Below are positions 1-8,286 of a stretch of DNA of 8,793 nucleotides, one piece after another. The notes under the pieces are model-generated. The model saw nothing but the letters and a program-made list of their open reading frames with translations. It did not search any database and was not told the DNA's origin. Source of the stretch: Lachnospiraceae bacterium (GTDB lineage: Bacteria; Bacillota_A; Clostridia; Lachnospirales; Lachnospiraceae); NCBI GenBank assembly GCA_016281675.1, contig JAEEJD010000162.1:1-8793 (forward strand). Direction: 5' to 3'. Position 1 is the first letter of the stretch. Each line of letters opens with the position of its first letter. A program made the translations under genes and the position numbers.

Positions 1-833
1 GAAAGACTGTGATACGGACCGTCGAAGTTCTCACACAGATCGAGGCCGAGCATCAGACACATACCCGATGCGATATCGCAGTATCCGGAAAAATCAAAGT
101 ATATCTGAAGCGTATACGATAAGATAACAAGTATCGCATTTCCCGATCCGAGATTGGGAATATTGGCGTATCCGATATCGACGAACTTTCCGAGATTGTC
201 GGCAAGAAGAAGCTTCTTGGAAAGACCGAGCGTGAAGCGATACAGACCTTTTGCCATGTTATCCCAGTCGATCTTCTTGCGAAGTTCTTCGTTAAACTGG
301 GGGATCATTTCGGTCGTAAGTGCTATCGGTCCGACAGAGATCTTCGGGAAGAAGCTTACGAACAGTGAATAATCAAGAAGGGAATATCTGATGGTTCGGT
401 CCCTGTATGTGTCGACAAGGTATGCTATCTGAGAGAACGTGAAATAGCTGATGCCGACGGGAACGACTATCGCGCGGAACGAGAAGTTTCCGGCACCCGC
501 CTGCCCGAGAAGTTCGTCTATGTATGACAGATATTTGCAGTAAATGAGAAACGCGATATTAAGTATCACACCGAATGCGAGGAAAAGCTTTCGCACGGGT
601 TCGGAGAAATCTTTTGAAAGGCAAAACGTTGCGATCGCATATGATATGACTACCGATATAAGAAGCGCAACAAGCCCTTTGATACCGGGGGTAAGAAGGG
701 CATAAAAAAAGAGTGAAGAGGCAAGAAGTATGATCTTGCCGGGTGTATACAGACCGCGGCTGTTCGCGATCCAATACAGGATCATCACTATCGGCAGAAA
801 TATGAAGATAAACGAATACGATGGAAGAACCAT
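1..833 (-). CDS. MBOAT-family membrane-bound O-acyltransferase (AlgI/DltB-like), C-terminus beyond window
   Basis: Reading the minus strand from the ATG at 833-831 gives 277 residues still open at the window edge, so the C-terminal part is missing. The protein is very hydrophobic with many membrane segments, the first at about residues 5-21. Family hallmarks are visible: VPVGISYFTF..AYLVDTYRD at about 123-145, FFPKISVGPI..IPQF near 161-180, and IYFDFSGYCDIASG near 244-257 followed by ENFDGPY near 268-274. Such proteins move acyl groups, usually acetyl, across the membrane onto extracellular polysaccharide or teichoic acid. The histidine normally used for catalysis lies downstream of these motifs and is not in the window. 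The start is supported by GGAG (plus-strand 841-844) seven bases before the ATG and an in-frame stop ten codons upstream. The gene diverges from ftsH. Its acceptor cannot be told; a partner SGNH/AlgJ-type acetyltransferase gene could follow outside the window. Confidence 0.9.
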   Translation of the reverse strand, partial: MVLPSYSFIFIFLPIVMILYWIANSRGLYTPGKIILLASSLFFYALLTPGIKGLVALLISVVISYAIATFCLSKDFSEPVRKLFLAFGVILNIAFLIYCKYLSYIDELLGQAGAGNFSFRAIVVPVGISYFTFSQIAYLVDTYRDRTIRYSLLDYSLFVSFFPKISVGPIALTTEMIPQFNEELRKKIDWDNMAKGLYRFTLGLSKKLLLADNLGKFVDIGYANIPNLGSGNAILVILSYTLQIYFDFSGYCDIASGMCLMLGLDLCENFDGPYHSL

Positions 834-862
834 AAAATGTCTCCGAAAACAATATTTCGGTT

Positions 863-871
863 ATTATACCA
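863..871 (-). promoter_or_regulatory. Extended -10 promoter for the MBOAT gene
   Basis: On the minus strand, TGG followed by TATAAT gives a consensus extended -10 element. It lies 29 bases upstream of the MBOAT ATG, leaving a leader of roughly 23 bases that contains the GGAG site. No convincing -35 hexamer is seen at the usual distance, which an extended -10 can tolerate. Confidence 0.55.
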
Positions 872-909
872 TAATTAGCGGAAGAACACAGAAAATTCAC
901 ACCTAAATG

Positions 910-938
910 TTGATTTTGTGCGTGTTTGCAAATATAAT
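910..938 (+). promoter_or_regulatory. Sigma-A-type promoter for ftsH and possibly the whole downstream operon
   Basis: TTGATT (910-915) and a perfect TATAAT (933-938) are separated by 17 bp, an almost consensus housekeeping promoter. Transcription would start near 945, about 40 bases before the ftsH ATG. It lies back to back with the minus-strand promoter of the MBOAT gene. No other clear promoter is seen between ftsH and the sensor genes, so it may also drive the genes to 8187. Confidence 0.7.
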
Positions 939-985
939 AAACCGAGCGTATTTAACAGAAAAACAACACGTTACACGGAGTATTT

Positions 986-2962
986 ATGGAAAATCAGGAA
1001 AACAACCAGGGAAATAACAACAATAATAAGAATAAAAAACATAATCAGCAGACGCTTTTGATCATTCTTGTCGTATCGGTGGTGCTGTTCGTGATGCTTT
1101 CGTACATGAGATCTTTCTTCTCAAGTGCGACCAATCAGAAGATCACGTATGACGCATTTATCGACAAGGTCAAAAACGGCGAGATCGAGAGTGTAGTCAT
1201 CGGAACGGATGAGATCACGATTATCCCGAAGGGACAGGAGAACGCATATGTTCCGATCAAGTATTATACGATCCCGGTGTATGACGATTCGCTTCCCGAC
1301 AGGCTTCTTGCAGCGGGCGTGAAATTTGAACAGAAGGAATCGGACTCGTCTTCGATGATCCTGTCGTTCGTTCTGTCGTATATTCTTCCCATACTTATTT
1401 TCTGGCTCATAATCAGTTTCTTTATGAGACGTATGGGCGGCGGCGGAATAATGGGCGTCGGCAGGAGCAATGCCAAGATGTATGTCCAGAAAGAGACCGG
1501 TGTCACGTTCAAGGATGTAGCCGGCCAGGATGAGGCAAAAGAATCGTTGCAGGAGGTTGTTGATTTCCTCCACAATCCCGGCAAGTATGTTAAGATCGGT
1601 GCCAAGCTTCCGAAGGGTGCTCTTCTCGTCGGACCTCCCGGAACAGGTAAGACCCTTCTTGCAAGGGCCGTTGCGGGTGAGGCACACGTTCCTTTCTTCT
1701 CGCTTGCGGGATCCGATTTTGTTGAGATGTATGTCGGTGTCGGTGCTTCAAGAGTAAGGGATCTTTTCAAGGACGCACAGAAGAATGCTCCTTGTATCAT
1801 ATTCATAGATGAGATCGATGCTATCGGAAAATCACGTGACAGCCGTTACGGCGGAGGAAACGATGAACGTGAGCAGACGCTCAATCAGCTGCTTTCGGAG
1901 ATGGACGGATTTGACAGCGCAAAGGGTATCATGATACTTGCCGCAACAAACAGACCGGAAATACTCGACAAGGCGCTTCTTCGTCCCGGACGTTTCGACA
2001 GACGTATAATTGTTGATAAGCCTGATCTTAAAGGAAGAAAAGAGACTCTCAAGGTTCATTCCAAAGACGTGCTTCTTGACGATTCGGTCGACTTTGATGA
2101 GATCGCGCTTGCAACAGCAGGAGCCGTCGGATCCGATCTTGCAAACATGGTAAACGAGGCTGCGATCAATGCAGTCAAGAGTAAGAGAGAGACTGTTAAT
2201 CAGAAGGATCTTCTTGAGGCTATCGAAGTCGTTATGATGGGTAAGGAAAAGAAAGACCGGATCATGACGAAGAAGGAGCGCAAGATCGTTGCATATCACG
2301 AGATCGGACATGCGCTTGCTTCGGCACTTCAGAAGAATACGGATCCCATTCAGAAGATCACGATCGTTCCGAGAACAATGGGTGCGCTCGGATATGCATG
2401 GTATGTGCCCGAGGAAGAAAAACATCTGGAGTCAAAAGACGAACTGTATGAACAGATAGTAACTGCACTTGCCGGACGCGCATCGGAGGAGATCATATTC
2501 GAGTCCGTGACAAACGGTGCGAGCAATGATATAGAAAAAGCGACATCACTTGCAAGAGCGATGGTAACAAGATTCGGTATGTCGGAGAAGTTTGGTCTGA
2601 TCAAGCTTGAGAGCATGGAAGACAGATACTTAAGCGGCAGGATGGTAATGGAGTGTGCCGATGAGACTGCGGCCGCCGTTGACGAAGAAGTTATGCGGAT
2701 ACTGTCCGATGCTTACGAAGAGGCCAAAAGACTCCTTAACGAGAACCTTGACCTTCTTCATAAGCTGGCGGATTATCTGCTGCATGAAGAGAGCATAACC
2801 GGTAAACAGTTCATGGAGATATTCCGCGAGAAGTATCCGGAAGAAGAGAAGGATCCTGACGAGGAAGAAGATGATATTGATACCGATGGGAAAGAATCAT
2901 CGGAATCCGTATCGGATGAAGATGATTTAACAAAAGGTCTTGTGTTTGACGAAACCGTATGA
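986..2962 (+). CDS. ftsH: FtsH-family ATP-dependent membrane zinc metalloprotease
   Basis: A 658-residue protein with full FtsH architecture. An Asn/Lys-rich N-terminal tail (1-20) is followed by membrane segments at about 23-41 and 124-147 flanking an extracytoplasmic domain. The AAA+ module has Walker A GPPGTGKT (216-223), pore loop MYVGVGA (248-254), Walker B with D275/E276, and arginine fingers R333/R336. The M41 peptidase domain has zinc ligands HEIGH (438-442) and D515 in [11 protein letters not shown]. The family forms membrane hexamers that pull out and degrade membrane or misfolded cytoplasmic proteins. Two details differ from the usual form: HEIGH instead of HEAGH, which still fits HExxH, and Tyr rather than Phe in the pore loop. 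The C-terminus ends in an acidic tail from about 618. GGAG at 977-980 sits five bases before the ATG. The stop overlaps the next start (ATGA). It may be a paralog rather than the sole housekeeping FtsH, which the window cannot decide. Confidence 0.96.
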   Translation: MENQENNQGNNNNNKNKKHNQQTLLIILVVSVVLFVMLSYMRSFFSSATNQKITYDAFIDKVKNGEIESVVIGTDEITIIPKGQENAYVPIKYYTIPVYDDSLPDRLLAAGVKFEQKESDSSSMILSFVLSYILPILIFWLIISFFMRRMGGGGIMGVGRSNAKMYVQKETGVTFKDVAGQDEAKESLQEVVDFLHNPGKYVKIGAKLPKGALLVGPPGTGKTLLARAVAGEAHVPFFSLAGSDFVEMYVGVGASRVRDLFKDAQKNAPCIIFIDEIDAIGKSRDSRYGGGNDEREQTLNQLLSEMDGFDSAKGIMILAATNRPEILDKALLRPGRFDRRIIVDKPDLKGRKETLKVHSKDVLLDDSVDFDEIALATAGAVGSDLANMVNEAAINAVKSKRETVNQKDLLEAIEVVMMGKEKKDRIMTKKERKIVAYHEIGHALASALQKNTDPIQKITIVPRTMGALGYAWYVPEEEKHLESKDELYEQIVTALAGRASEEIIFESVTNGASNDIEKATSLARAMVTRFGMSEKFGLIKLESMEDRYLSGRMVMECADETAAAVDEEVMRILSDAYEEAKRLLNENLDLLHKLADYLLHEESITGKQFMEIFREKYPEEEKDPDEEEDDIDTDGKESSESVSDEDDLTKGLVFDETV

Positions 2963-4062
2963 AAAAAAACAAAAAAGGGAGCCTATTTCCGTTCGGAAAC
3001 AGGCTCTTAACGTCTGAAAACAAATATTCAAACAGGTCATATGCATTCATGATCATCGGAACGGTGATCATGATAGTCGCTGCTGTCATCACGGGTATCA
3101 TCTTCAGTTCCATCACGAGGACGATGCAGAGTGTCGAGCAGGAACTCACGATGGATTACGATAAGCATTATGCTTTCATAGCCGAAGATTCAGAGAGTGA
3201 CTTCTGGCAGGAAGTGTTTGCCGCCGCAAACGAACAGTCGAAAGAATACAATGTTTATCTTGAGGATATCAAAACGGAACTCGGGACGGATAATTCGGCA
3301 GAGGAACTTCTGAGGATCGCGGTCAATTCCAAGATGGACGGAATAGTATACTCGGGCGGATCGAATGACAGGGTAAGAAAGCTCATCGACAGGGCGGCTG
3401 ATTCGGGGATTGGAGTTGTTGTTCTGCAAAATGATGTTGAGACATCCCGCAGACAATGTTACGTCGGTCTTAACTATTATGAACTCGGACAGATGTATGC
3501 TCTTCAGGTTGAAAAACTTGTCGCAAAGGAGAAGATGTCCGATACGAAAGTCGATATTCTCGTGGACGGAGATATGTCGGAAGGTGCGTCAAATCTTATC
3601 GTAATGGCCATGGAAGATCACCTTCGCGAAACATCGGGAGAAGAGAACATACCGGAGATAGTCGTGACAAGGATCGATGCCGAGGATATATTCAGTGCGG
3701 AAGAGAAGATCAGAAATATCTTCCTTGAAAAAGAAAACCTTCCGAACATCATGCTGTGTGCAAACAGCGTATATACGAGATGTGCTTATCAGGCTGTAGT
3801 TGATTACAACCTTGTCGGACAGATCCAGATAGTCGGATATTTCGCAAACGATACGATACTTGATGCGGTCGACAAACAGGTTATATTCTCAACGATATCG
3901 GTCGATACGAACGAGATGGGAAAATCATGTATTCAGGCGTTGTACGAATATAACAACATGGGATACACCAACTCGTATCTTCCGGTCGGAATAGAGGTCG
4001 TTGATCAGGCAAAAGCACACTCGATGATCGAGGAAAAAGCGGATAAGAGGGAAGAACAATGA
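2959..4062 (+). CDS. Membrane-anchored periplasmic-binding-protein-like sugar sensor (XylFII-like)
   Basis: The 367-residue product has a Lys/Arg-containing N-terminus, one membrane segment at about 30-52 and an extracytoplasmic domain from about 70 to 350 with the type I periplasmic-binding-protein fold (Peripla_BP_4/RbsB pattern). Visible signs are AFIAEDSESDFWQEV near 72-86, MDGIVYSGG near 126-134, GVVVLQND near 152-159 and a closing lobe near 288-330. There is no lipobox cysteine, so it is held by a transmembrane helix rather than lipid, as in XylFII of Clostridium beijerinckii. Inferred role: bind a sugar outside the membrane and pass the signal to the kinase encoded next. The start overlaps the ftsH stop (ATGA) and has only a weak ribosome binding site, so translation is probably coupled. 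An alternative start is ATG 3049, which would shorten the cytoplasmic tail. The ligand is not proven; xylose or another pentose is a guess from context. Confidence 0.82.
   Translation: MKKNKKGSLFPFGNRLLTSENKYSNRSYAFMIIGTVIMIVAAVITGIIFSSITRTMQSVEQELTMDYDKHYAFIAEDSESDFWQEVFAAANEQSKEYNVYLEDIKTELGTDNSAEELLRIAVNSKMDGIVYSGGSNDRVRKLIDRAADSGIGVVVLQNDVETSRRQCYVGLNYYELGQMYALQVEKLVAKEKMSDTKVDILVDGDMSEGASNLIVMAMEDHLRETSGEENIPEIVVTRIDAEDIFSAEEKIRNIFLEKENLPNIMLCANSVYTRCAYQAVVDYNLVGQIQIVGYFANDTILDAVDKQVIFSTISVDTNEMGKSCIQALYEYNNMGYTNSYLPVGIEVVDQAKAHSMIEEKADKREEQ
2977..3008 (-). terminator. Terminator-like hairpin at the ftsH/sensor junction, T-tract on the minus strand
   Basis: GAGCCT (2979-2984) pairs with AGGCTC (3001-3006), and the inner TTTCC pairs with GGAAA around a GTTC loop after one A/C mismatch. 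Two G-U pairs can extend the base. On the minus strand the stem is followed by CCC, T6, G and T8, an excellent intrinsic terminator for antisense transcripts. On the plus strand the tail is only CTCTTAACG, so it would act as a pause or leaky attenuator rather than a full stop. It lies inside codons 7-17 of the sensor gene. Confidence 0.5.
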
Positions 4063-5552
4063 CCGAAGCCATTAAGAGAAAATGGAATAACGCTTCGGTC
4101 AGGTCGAAGATGCTTCTGGCTTTCATCGTCCCGATCATCCTGATACTTGTTGTGAATATCTACATGTATATCAGCATCAATACAATGATCGAAAGAGTTG
4201 ATGAGATATACATCGCGAACGTAAGTCTTAACAATCTGTCGGAAGATCTGACGTTTCTTCAGAACTCGATGAGAGAGTATCTGGAGAGTAAAGGTACGGC
4301 CGCTCTTAACGATTACTATACCGCGGATCAGAATTACAGGAACGGTCTGTCGAGCCTGGATCTTAAGAATTCGGGAACTGCGGTATACGCGATGCAGGAA
4401 AACATAATCAATCAGTCGGAAAACTATCTCCGTATTGCCGGTGATACTATAACCGCAAAGCGCGGACGTAACGTTGAGAAATACAAAGCATCATATGAAG
4501 AGACGGTCGAACTATATTCCGATCTTCAGAACTGTATATATGCTCTTAACAACAAGCAGTTTAAAAAGAACACAGGCGATTACAGCATCCTGCTGTCATC
4601 GCTTCGCTACATGGAAATAATCACTATACTGATTCTCTTCTTCATAGGTATCGTGAACATGGTTGTTGTGTTCCTTATCACGAAGAGCATGACGCTTCCT
4701 CTTGTTGATCTGTCCCGTGCGGCTAATGAGGTTGCGGCGGGAAACTTTGACGTTGATGTTGAAACAACTGACGGCGAAGATGAGATAAGCGTCGTTTCAA
4801 AAGCGTTCAAGCAAATGCTCGAGAGCATCCAGAGATACATAGGAGAGATCAAGGACAGTGTGCTTCGTGAGAGTCAGCTCAAAGAACACGAGCTCGTCAT
4901 GGAGAACAGGATGAAGGAAGTACAGCTTCGTTCCCTTCAGGCACAGATCAATCCGCATTTTCTGTTTAACACGCTAAATGCGGGAGAGCAGCTTGCCATG
5001 ATGGAAGGTGCCGACAAGACGACGGAATTCATCGAGAACATGGCGGATTTCTTCAGGTATAATATTAAGAAGATAGATAATGATGCATCGATCGCCGAGG
5101 AGATCACACTTGTTGATAAATATATATATATTCTGAATGTCAGATTTACGGGAGAGATCCATTACAGCAAAGAAATAGACACCGAGGTTACCGAAGTCAG
5201 GGTTCCCAGCATGATATTGCAGCCCATAGTCGAGAACGCCGTCAATTACGGTATCAGAGACATCGACTGGGAAGGTCACATAGATCTGAAGGTATATAAA
5301 GACGGAGGATATGTGTTCTTGTCGATCAAAGACAACGGAGCCGGCATGGAGAAAGAACAGATCAACAGGATCCTTTCGGGAGAAGCCGTCGGTGAGGTTT
5401 CCGCGGATCATGCGGCTTCAAACGGAATAGGACTCGGAAACGTTATAGAGAGATTGCAGATATTCACGGGACAGAGAGACGTGATGGAGATATACAGTGA
5501 AGGAAAGGGGAAAGGGACCGAGTTTGTCATAAAGGTTCCGCTTCATGTTTAA
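4059..5552 (+). CDS. Sensor histidine kinase, LytS/YesM type (His_kinase + HATPase_c)
   Basis: A 497-residue membrane kinase. A first membrane segment (about 17-39) and a second (about 186-207) enclose a mostly helical extracytoplasmic domain of about 145 residues. A HAMP-like linker follows (about 208-260). The histidine box QAQINPHFLFNTLN (294-307) places the phospho-accepting His at 300. The ATP-binding domain shows an N box LQPIVENAVNYGI (387-399), DNGAGM (425-430) and GIGLGNV (456-462). This is the kinase class that pairs with YesN-type regulators. The outer domain is the likely docking surface for the membrane-anchored binding protein encoded just upstream, as in the XylFII-LytS complex. 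The ATG overlaps the preceding stop (ATGA), with a purine-rich ribosome binding site at 4046-4054, so the two partners are probably made in step. Confidence 0.94.
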   Translation: MTEAIKRKWNNASVRSKMLLAFIVPIILILVVNIYMYISINTMIERVDEIYIANVSLNNLSEDLTFLQNSMREYLESKGTAALNDYYTADQNYRNGLSSLDLKNSGTAVYAMQENIINQSENYLRIAGDTITAKRGRNVEKYKASYEETVELYSDLQNCIYALNNKQFKKNTGDYSILLSSLRYMEIITILILFFIGIVNMVVVFLITKSMTLPLVDLSRAANEVAAGNFDVDVETTDGEDEISVVSKAFKQMLESIQRYIGEIKDSVLRESQLKEHELVMENRMKEVQLRSLQAQINPHFLFNTLNAGEQLAMMEGADKTTEFIENMADFFRYNIKKIDNDASIAEEITLVDKYIYILNVRFTGEIHYSKEIDTEVTEVRVPSMILQPIVENAVNYGIRDIDWEGHIDLKVYKDGGYVFLSIKDNGAGMEKEQINRILSGEAVGEVSADHAASNGIGLGNVIERLQIFTGQRDVMEIYSEGKGKGTEFVIKVPLHV

Positions 5553-7163
5553 ATGTACAGAATAATGCTTGCAGATGACGAAGGTATAGTCATCAATTCG
5601 CTGTCAATGATAATAGAGAAGAACTTCGAAGGACAGTTCGAGATCGAAAGCGCCAAGTCCGGAAGGATGGCGATCGAGGTTGCGGAAAGGTTCAGGCCCG
5701 ATGTCATATTCATGGATATCCAGATGCCGGGTATAAACGGGATCGAAGCCATGAAGGAGATAAGGGCGATACTTCCGTCCGTGATCTTCATTGTCCTTAC
5801 CGCATATGACAAGTTTGATTATGCAAAGGAAGCGATAGGACTCGGAGTCATTGATTACCTGAACAAACCGTATAACCAAAAGTCGATAGTCGGTGCGGTT
5901 AACCGTGTTATAGATGAGCTCGATCTTCGAAGGGAGAAGAGAAGACAGGATCTTCAGACGAAGGAAAGACTTGAGACGGTAGTTCCGATAATCGAGAACG
6001 GATTCATATCAAGCATCATATTCCAGGATTCGTTCGAGGAGGATATCGAGAATTACAGAAATCTACTCGGACTTGACGTTAACTACGGGTACATGGTCGC
6101 TGTCATGTTCGGTGAGATGCAGAAAGGAAATTACCTGACAAATGCGGTAGGGTCCGCGGTAAGAGCTCAGACCGTTTACTATGCAAAAGTAAGGGATATT
6201 CTAAAGGACGCGTTCCCCGATGCGGTCGTCGGATCCATCAGTTCCAACAAGATACCGATATTCGTGCCCCGCGCGGATCTTTCCATGGAGTATTCCGAGA
6301 GGATCGATCTTATTGAAAGGTCGAGGGTGGCCGTCAGAGAAATGAGAAATGCCACCGATATCAGGTACAGGATCGGAATAGGCGGGATCAAGAAACTGAA
6401 AAGCTGTCATGAATCCTATGAAGAAGCGATAAAGGCACTTTATTCCACAAAGGGAAGCGTGGCACATGTCGATGACCTTCCGATCGCCGTATCATATGAG
6501 GAAAGCTATCCGGCCGATCTCGAAAAAGAGATTTTCGAAAAGCTCTCGGAAGGAGATGTTGACGGATGTCTTCTTAAGAGCGGAAAGTTTTTCGACTGGA
6601 TGAACGGGAAGTACTCGGATGATTTTATGAGCATAAAGCTAAAATCACTTGAGTTCGTTCTGCGGGCCGAAAGCGACATGTACAGAAGCGGCGGACATTT
6701 ATATGAGTTCGAGAGCCGTAAGGATTATCTGTCGGATATTATAGGAATGGATTCTCCGGACGAATGCAGGGCGTGGTTCATCGACAAGATGAGAAATGCC
6801 GCGGCAAACATGACTACCGGAAGTTCGGATCATACGCATCACCTTGTTAAGCAGGCGCTTGAATATATTGAAAACAATGTTGCAAAGGACATCTCGCTTA
6901 ATGAGATATCCGAAAAGCTCAACATCAGTTCGTATTATTTCTCCAAACTGTTCAAGGAAGAGACGAACGAAGGATTTATTGAATACCTGACGAAGAGAAG
7001 GGTTGAGCGTGCGAAGGAAATGCTGAAAGATCCGAAGAAGAGTATAAAGGAAGTCGGAAGTGATTGCGGATATTCAGATCCGAACTATTTCTCAAGGATA
7101 TTCAAGAAATCAACAGGAATGACACCTACAGAATATAAGGAGAGAGCAGGAAGTGGTCTTTAA
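5553..7163 (+). CDS. YesN-type response regulator with AraC-family DNA-binding domain
   Basis: A 536-residue cytoplasmic regulator. The receiver domain (about 1-122) carries the acidic pair D8/D9, phospho-acceptor D55 in VIFMDIQMPG, T83 and K105. A long middle region (about 140-420) is typical of YesN proteins, including a GIGGIKKL..SYEEAIKAL stretch near 275-296. The C-terminal AraC/XylS domain (about 432-531) has two helix-turn-helix units and ends in YFSRIFKKSTGMTPTEYK. It is the cognate partner of the preceding kinase. The ATG follows the kinase stop with no intervening base, and there is no strong ribosome binding site at good spacing, which suggests translational coupling. By analogy with LytS/YesN systems it should activate sugar-transport genes. 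The chvE-type gene downstream, with direct repeats in its leader, is the nearest candidate target. Confidence 0.95.
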   Translation: MYRIMLADDEGIVINSLSMIIEKNFEGQFEIESAKSGRMAIEVAERFRPDVIFMDIQMPGINGIEAMKEIRAILPSVIFIVLTAYDKFDYAKEAIGLGVIDYLNKPYNQKSIVGAVNRVIDELDLRREKRRQDLQTKERLETVVPIIENGFISSIIFQDSFEEDIENYRNLLGLDVNYGYMVAVMFGEMQKGNYLTNAVGSAVRAQTVYYAKVRDILKDAFPDAVVGSISSNKIPIFVPRADLSMEYSERIDLIERSRVAVREMRNATDIRYRIGIGGIKKLKSCHESYEEAIKALYSTKGSVAHVDDLPIAVSYEESYPADLEKEIFEKLSEGDVDGCLLKSGKFFDWMNGKYSDDFMSIKLKSLEFVLRAESDMYRSGGHLYEFESRKDYLSDIIGMDSPDECRAWFIDKMRNAAANMTTGSSDHTHHLVKQALEYIENNVAKDISLNEISEKLNISSYYFSKLFKEETNEGFIEYLTKRRVERAKEMLKDPKKSIKEVGSDCGYSDPNYFSRIFKKSTGMTPTEYKERAGSGL

Positions 7164-8187
7164 GAGAATTATTGCAGCGGTAACCGCAACAGCGGTGCTT
7201 GTGATTTTCGCAGGATGCGGAAATACGACGTCCGGGACCGTCGAGAAACCGGCAGAGGAGAGCGACAGAATACAGATAGGTCTGTCGATAGATTCTCTTC
7301 TTATAGAAAGATGGTCGAGAGAAAGAGATCTGTTCGTATCGAAAGCGCAGGAGCTCGGAGCCGAGGTAAATGTTCAGAATGCGAACGGTGTGATCGAAGA
7401 GCAGATCAAGCAGATCAGATACTTCATAGATAAGAAGGTCGATGTCATAGTCGTGATCGCGATAGACGATATTGCTCTCAGAGATACGATAACCGATGCA
7501 AAGAAAGAAGGCATCAAGGTCATTGCGTATGACAGACCGATAAGAAATGTCAATGCGGATCTGTATCTGTCGGTCGATAATGAAAAAGTCGGGGAGCTCA
7601 TGGCCGAATATATCAAGAAGTATATAGGCAATGAAGGGACGATCATTCAGGTAAAGGGATCACCGACCGATTATAACGTGCAGATGGTTCAGGAAGGTTT
7701 TGAGAGGATACTGTCCACAACGAATATTAAAGTCGATTATGCCAAGTTCTCGGACGGGTGGGTTGCGGAGAACGGATTTACGATAACGGACGAGTACCTG
7801 AATCAGGGCAAGAGGCCCGATGCGATAATGTGCGGTAACGACAACCTGGCGGCACATGCGATAAGAGCACTGATCGAGCACCGACTCGGCGGAAAAGTGT
7901 GTGTGGTCGGCCAGGATGCGGATCTTGAGGCTTGTCAGAGGATAGTCGAGGGAACACAGTACATGACGGTTTACAAGCCGGTGGAAAAGCTTGCTATCAG
8001 GGCGGCGGAGCGATCGGTGGACATGGCGAACGGAATACCGCTCGGACTCAAAGATACATTTAACGACGGAACATACGACGTACCTTACGAGAAGCTCGAG
8101 CCGATAGCCGTGACGAAGGCCAATATGGATGAGATAATAACCGGGAAATACCACCAGAAGAACGAGATATACCTTAATGTCCCATAG
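7153..8187 (+). CDS. xylF: XylF-like sugar-binding lipoprotein
   Basis: A 344-residue type I substrate-binding protein. The signal peptide has KR at 4-5, a hydrophobic core, and a lipobox ending IFAG-C22 (Phe at -3 is less common), so it should be lipid-anchored on the outer membrane face. It carries several XylF signatures: SIDSLLIERW (45-54), VQNANG (74-79), AYDRPI (125-130), DNEKVGEL (142-149), DGWVAEN (201-207), GQDADLEACQRI (253-264) and GTQYMTVYKP (267-276). D-xylose or a related pentose is therefore the best ligand guess, unproven. The start is GTG at 7153, overlapping the regulator gene by 11 bp, with AGGAG at 7138-7142 ahead of it; no upstream ATG fits. No ATPase or permease follows before the terminator at 8211-8260. 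It may feed a transporter encoded elsewhere, share the downstream one, or act in sensing. Confidence 0.85.
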   Translation: MVFKRIIAAVTATAVLVIFAGCGNTTSGTVEKPAEESDRIQIGLSIDSLLIERWSRERDLFVSKAQELGAEVNVQNANGVIEEQIKQIRYFIDKKVDVIVVIAIDDIALRDTITDAKKEGIKVIAYDRPIRNVNADLYLSVDNEKVGELMAEYIKKYIGNEGTIIQVKGSPTDYNVQMVQEGFERILSTTNIKVDYAKFSDGWVAENGFTITDEYLNQGKRPDAIMCGNDNLAAHAIRALIEHRLGGKVCVVGQDADLEACQRIVEGTQYMTVYKPVEKLAIRAAERSVDMANGIPLGLKDTFNDGTYDVPYEKLEPIAVTKANMDEIITGKYHQKNEIYLNVP

Positions 8188-8277
8188 AAAAAAACAGGGG
8201 TTTGAAAAAGAAACTAGCACAAAATTGTCCTACCTGTAACAATATTGTGCTAGTTTTTTTGTGCCCGGATGGGACAT
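8177..8277. repeat. 9-bp inverted repeat flanking the operon terminator
   Basis: ATGTCCCAT (8177-8185) and its exact reverse complement ATGGGACAT (8269-8277) lie on either side of the terminator, the left arm running into the stop codon of the XylF-like gene. Paired in RNA they would form an outer stem enclosing the terminator hairpin. The arms are short, so this could be chance. Confidence 0.45.
8211..8260 (+). terminator. Rho-independent terminator ending the regulatory operon
   Basis: AAACTAGCACAA (8211-8222) pairs perfectly with TTGTGCTAGTTT (8245-8256). After one A/A mismatch the stem continues with five more pairs around a ten-base loop (8229-8238). Seven T residues (8254-8260) follow. 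With the A-tract on the left it could also stop transcripts from the other side. It begins 24 bases after the XylF-like stop codon and separates this operon from the chvE-type gene. Confidence 0.92.
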
Positions 8278-8286
8278 CGTAAAATT

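Noticed and set aside
154..372. Short plus-strand open frame in the left region
   Set aside because: It runs antisense to the clearly conserved MBOAT reading frame and its product has no recognisable features.
559..900. 113-residue minus-strand frame overlapping the MBOAT start
   Set aside because: It is an alternative frame over the MBOAT N-terminus and its own promoter; the MBOAT frame has the family motifs and the ribosome binding site.
1121..1687. Long minus-strand open frame opposite ftsH
   Set aside because: It lies entirely within the conserved ftsH coding sequence, shows no recognisable domain, and is best explained as a shadow of codon bias.
2223..2420. HEIGH as a sign of an inactive protease
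   Set aside because: HExxH needs only the two His and the Glu, all present, and the third zinc ligand Asp515 is also intact.
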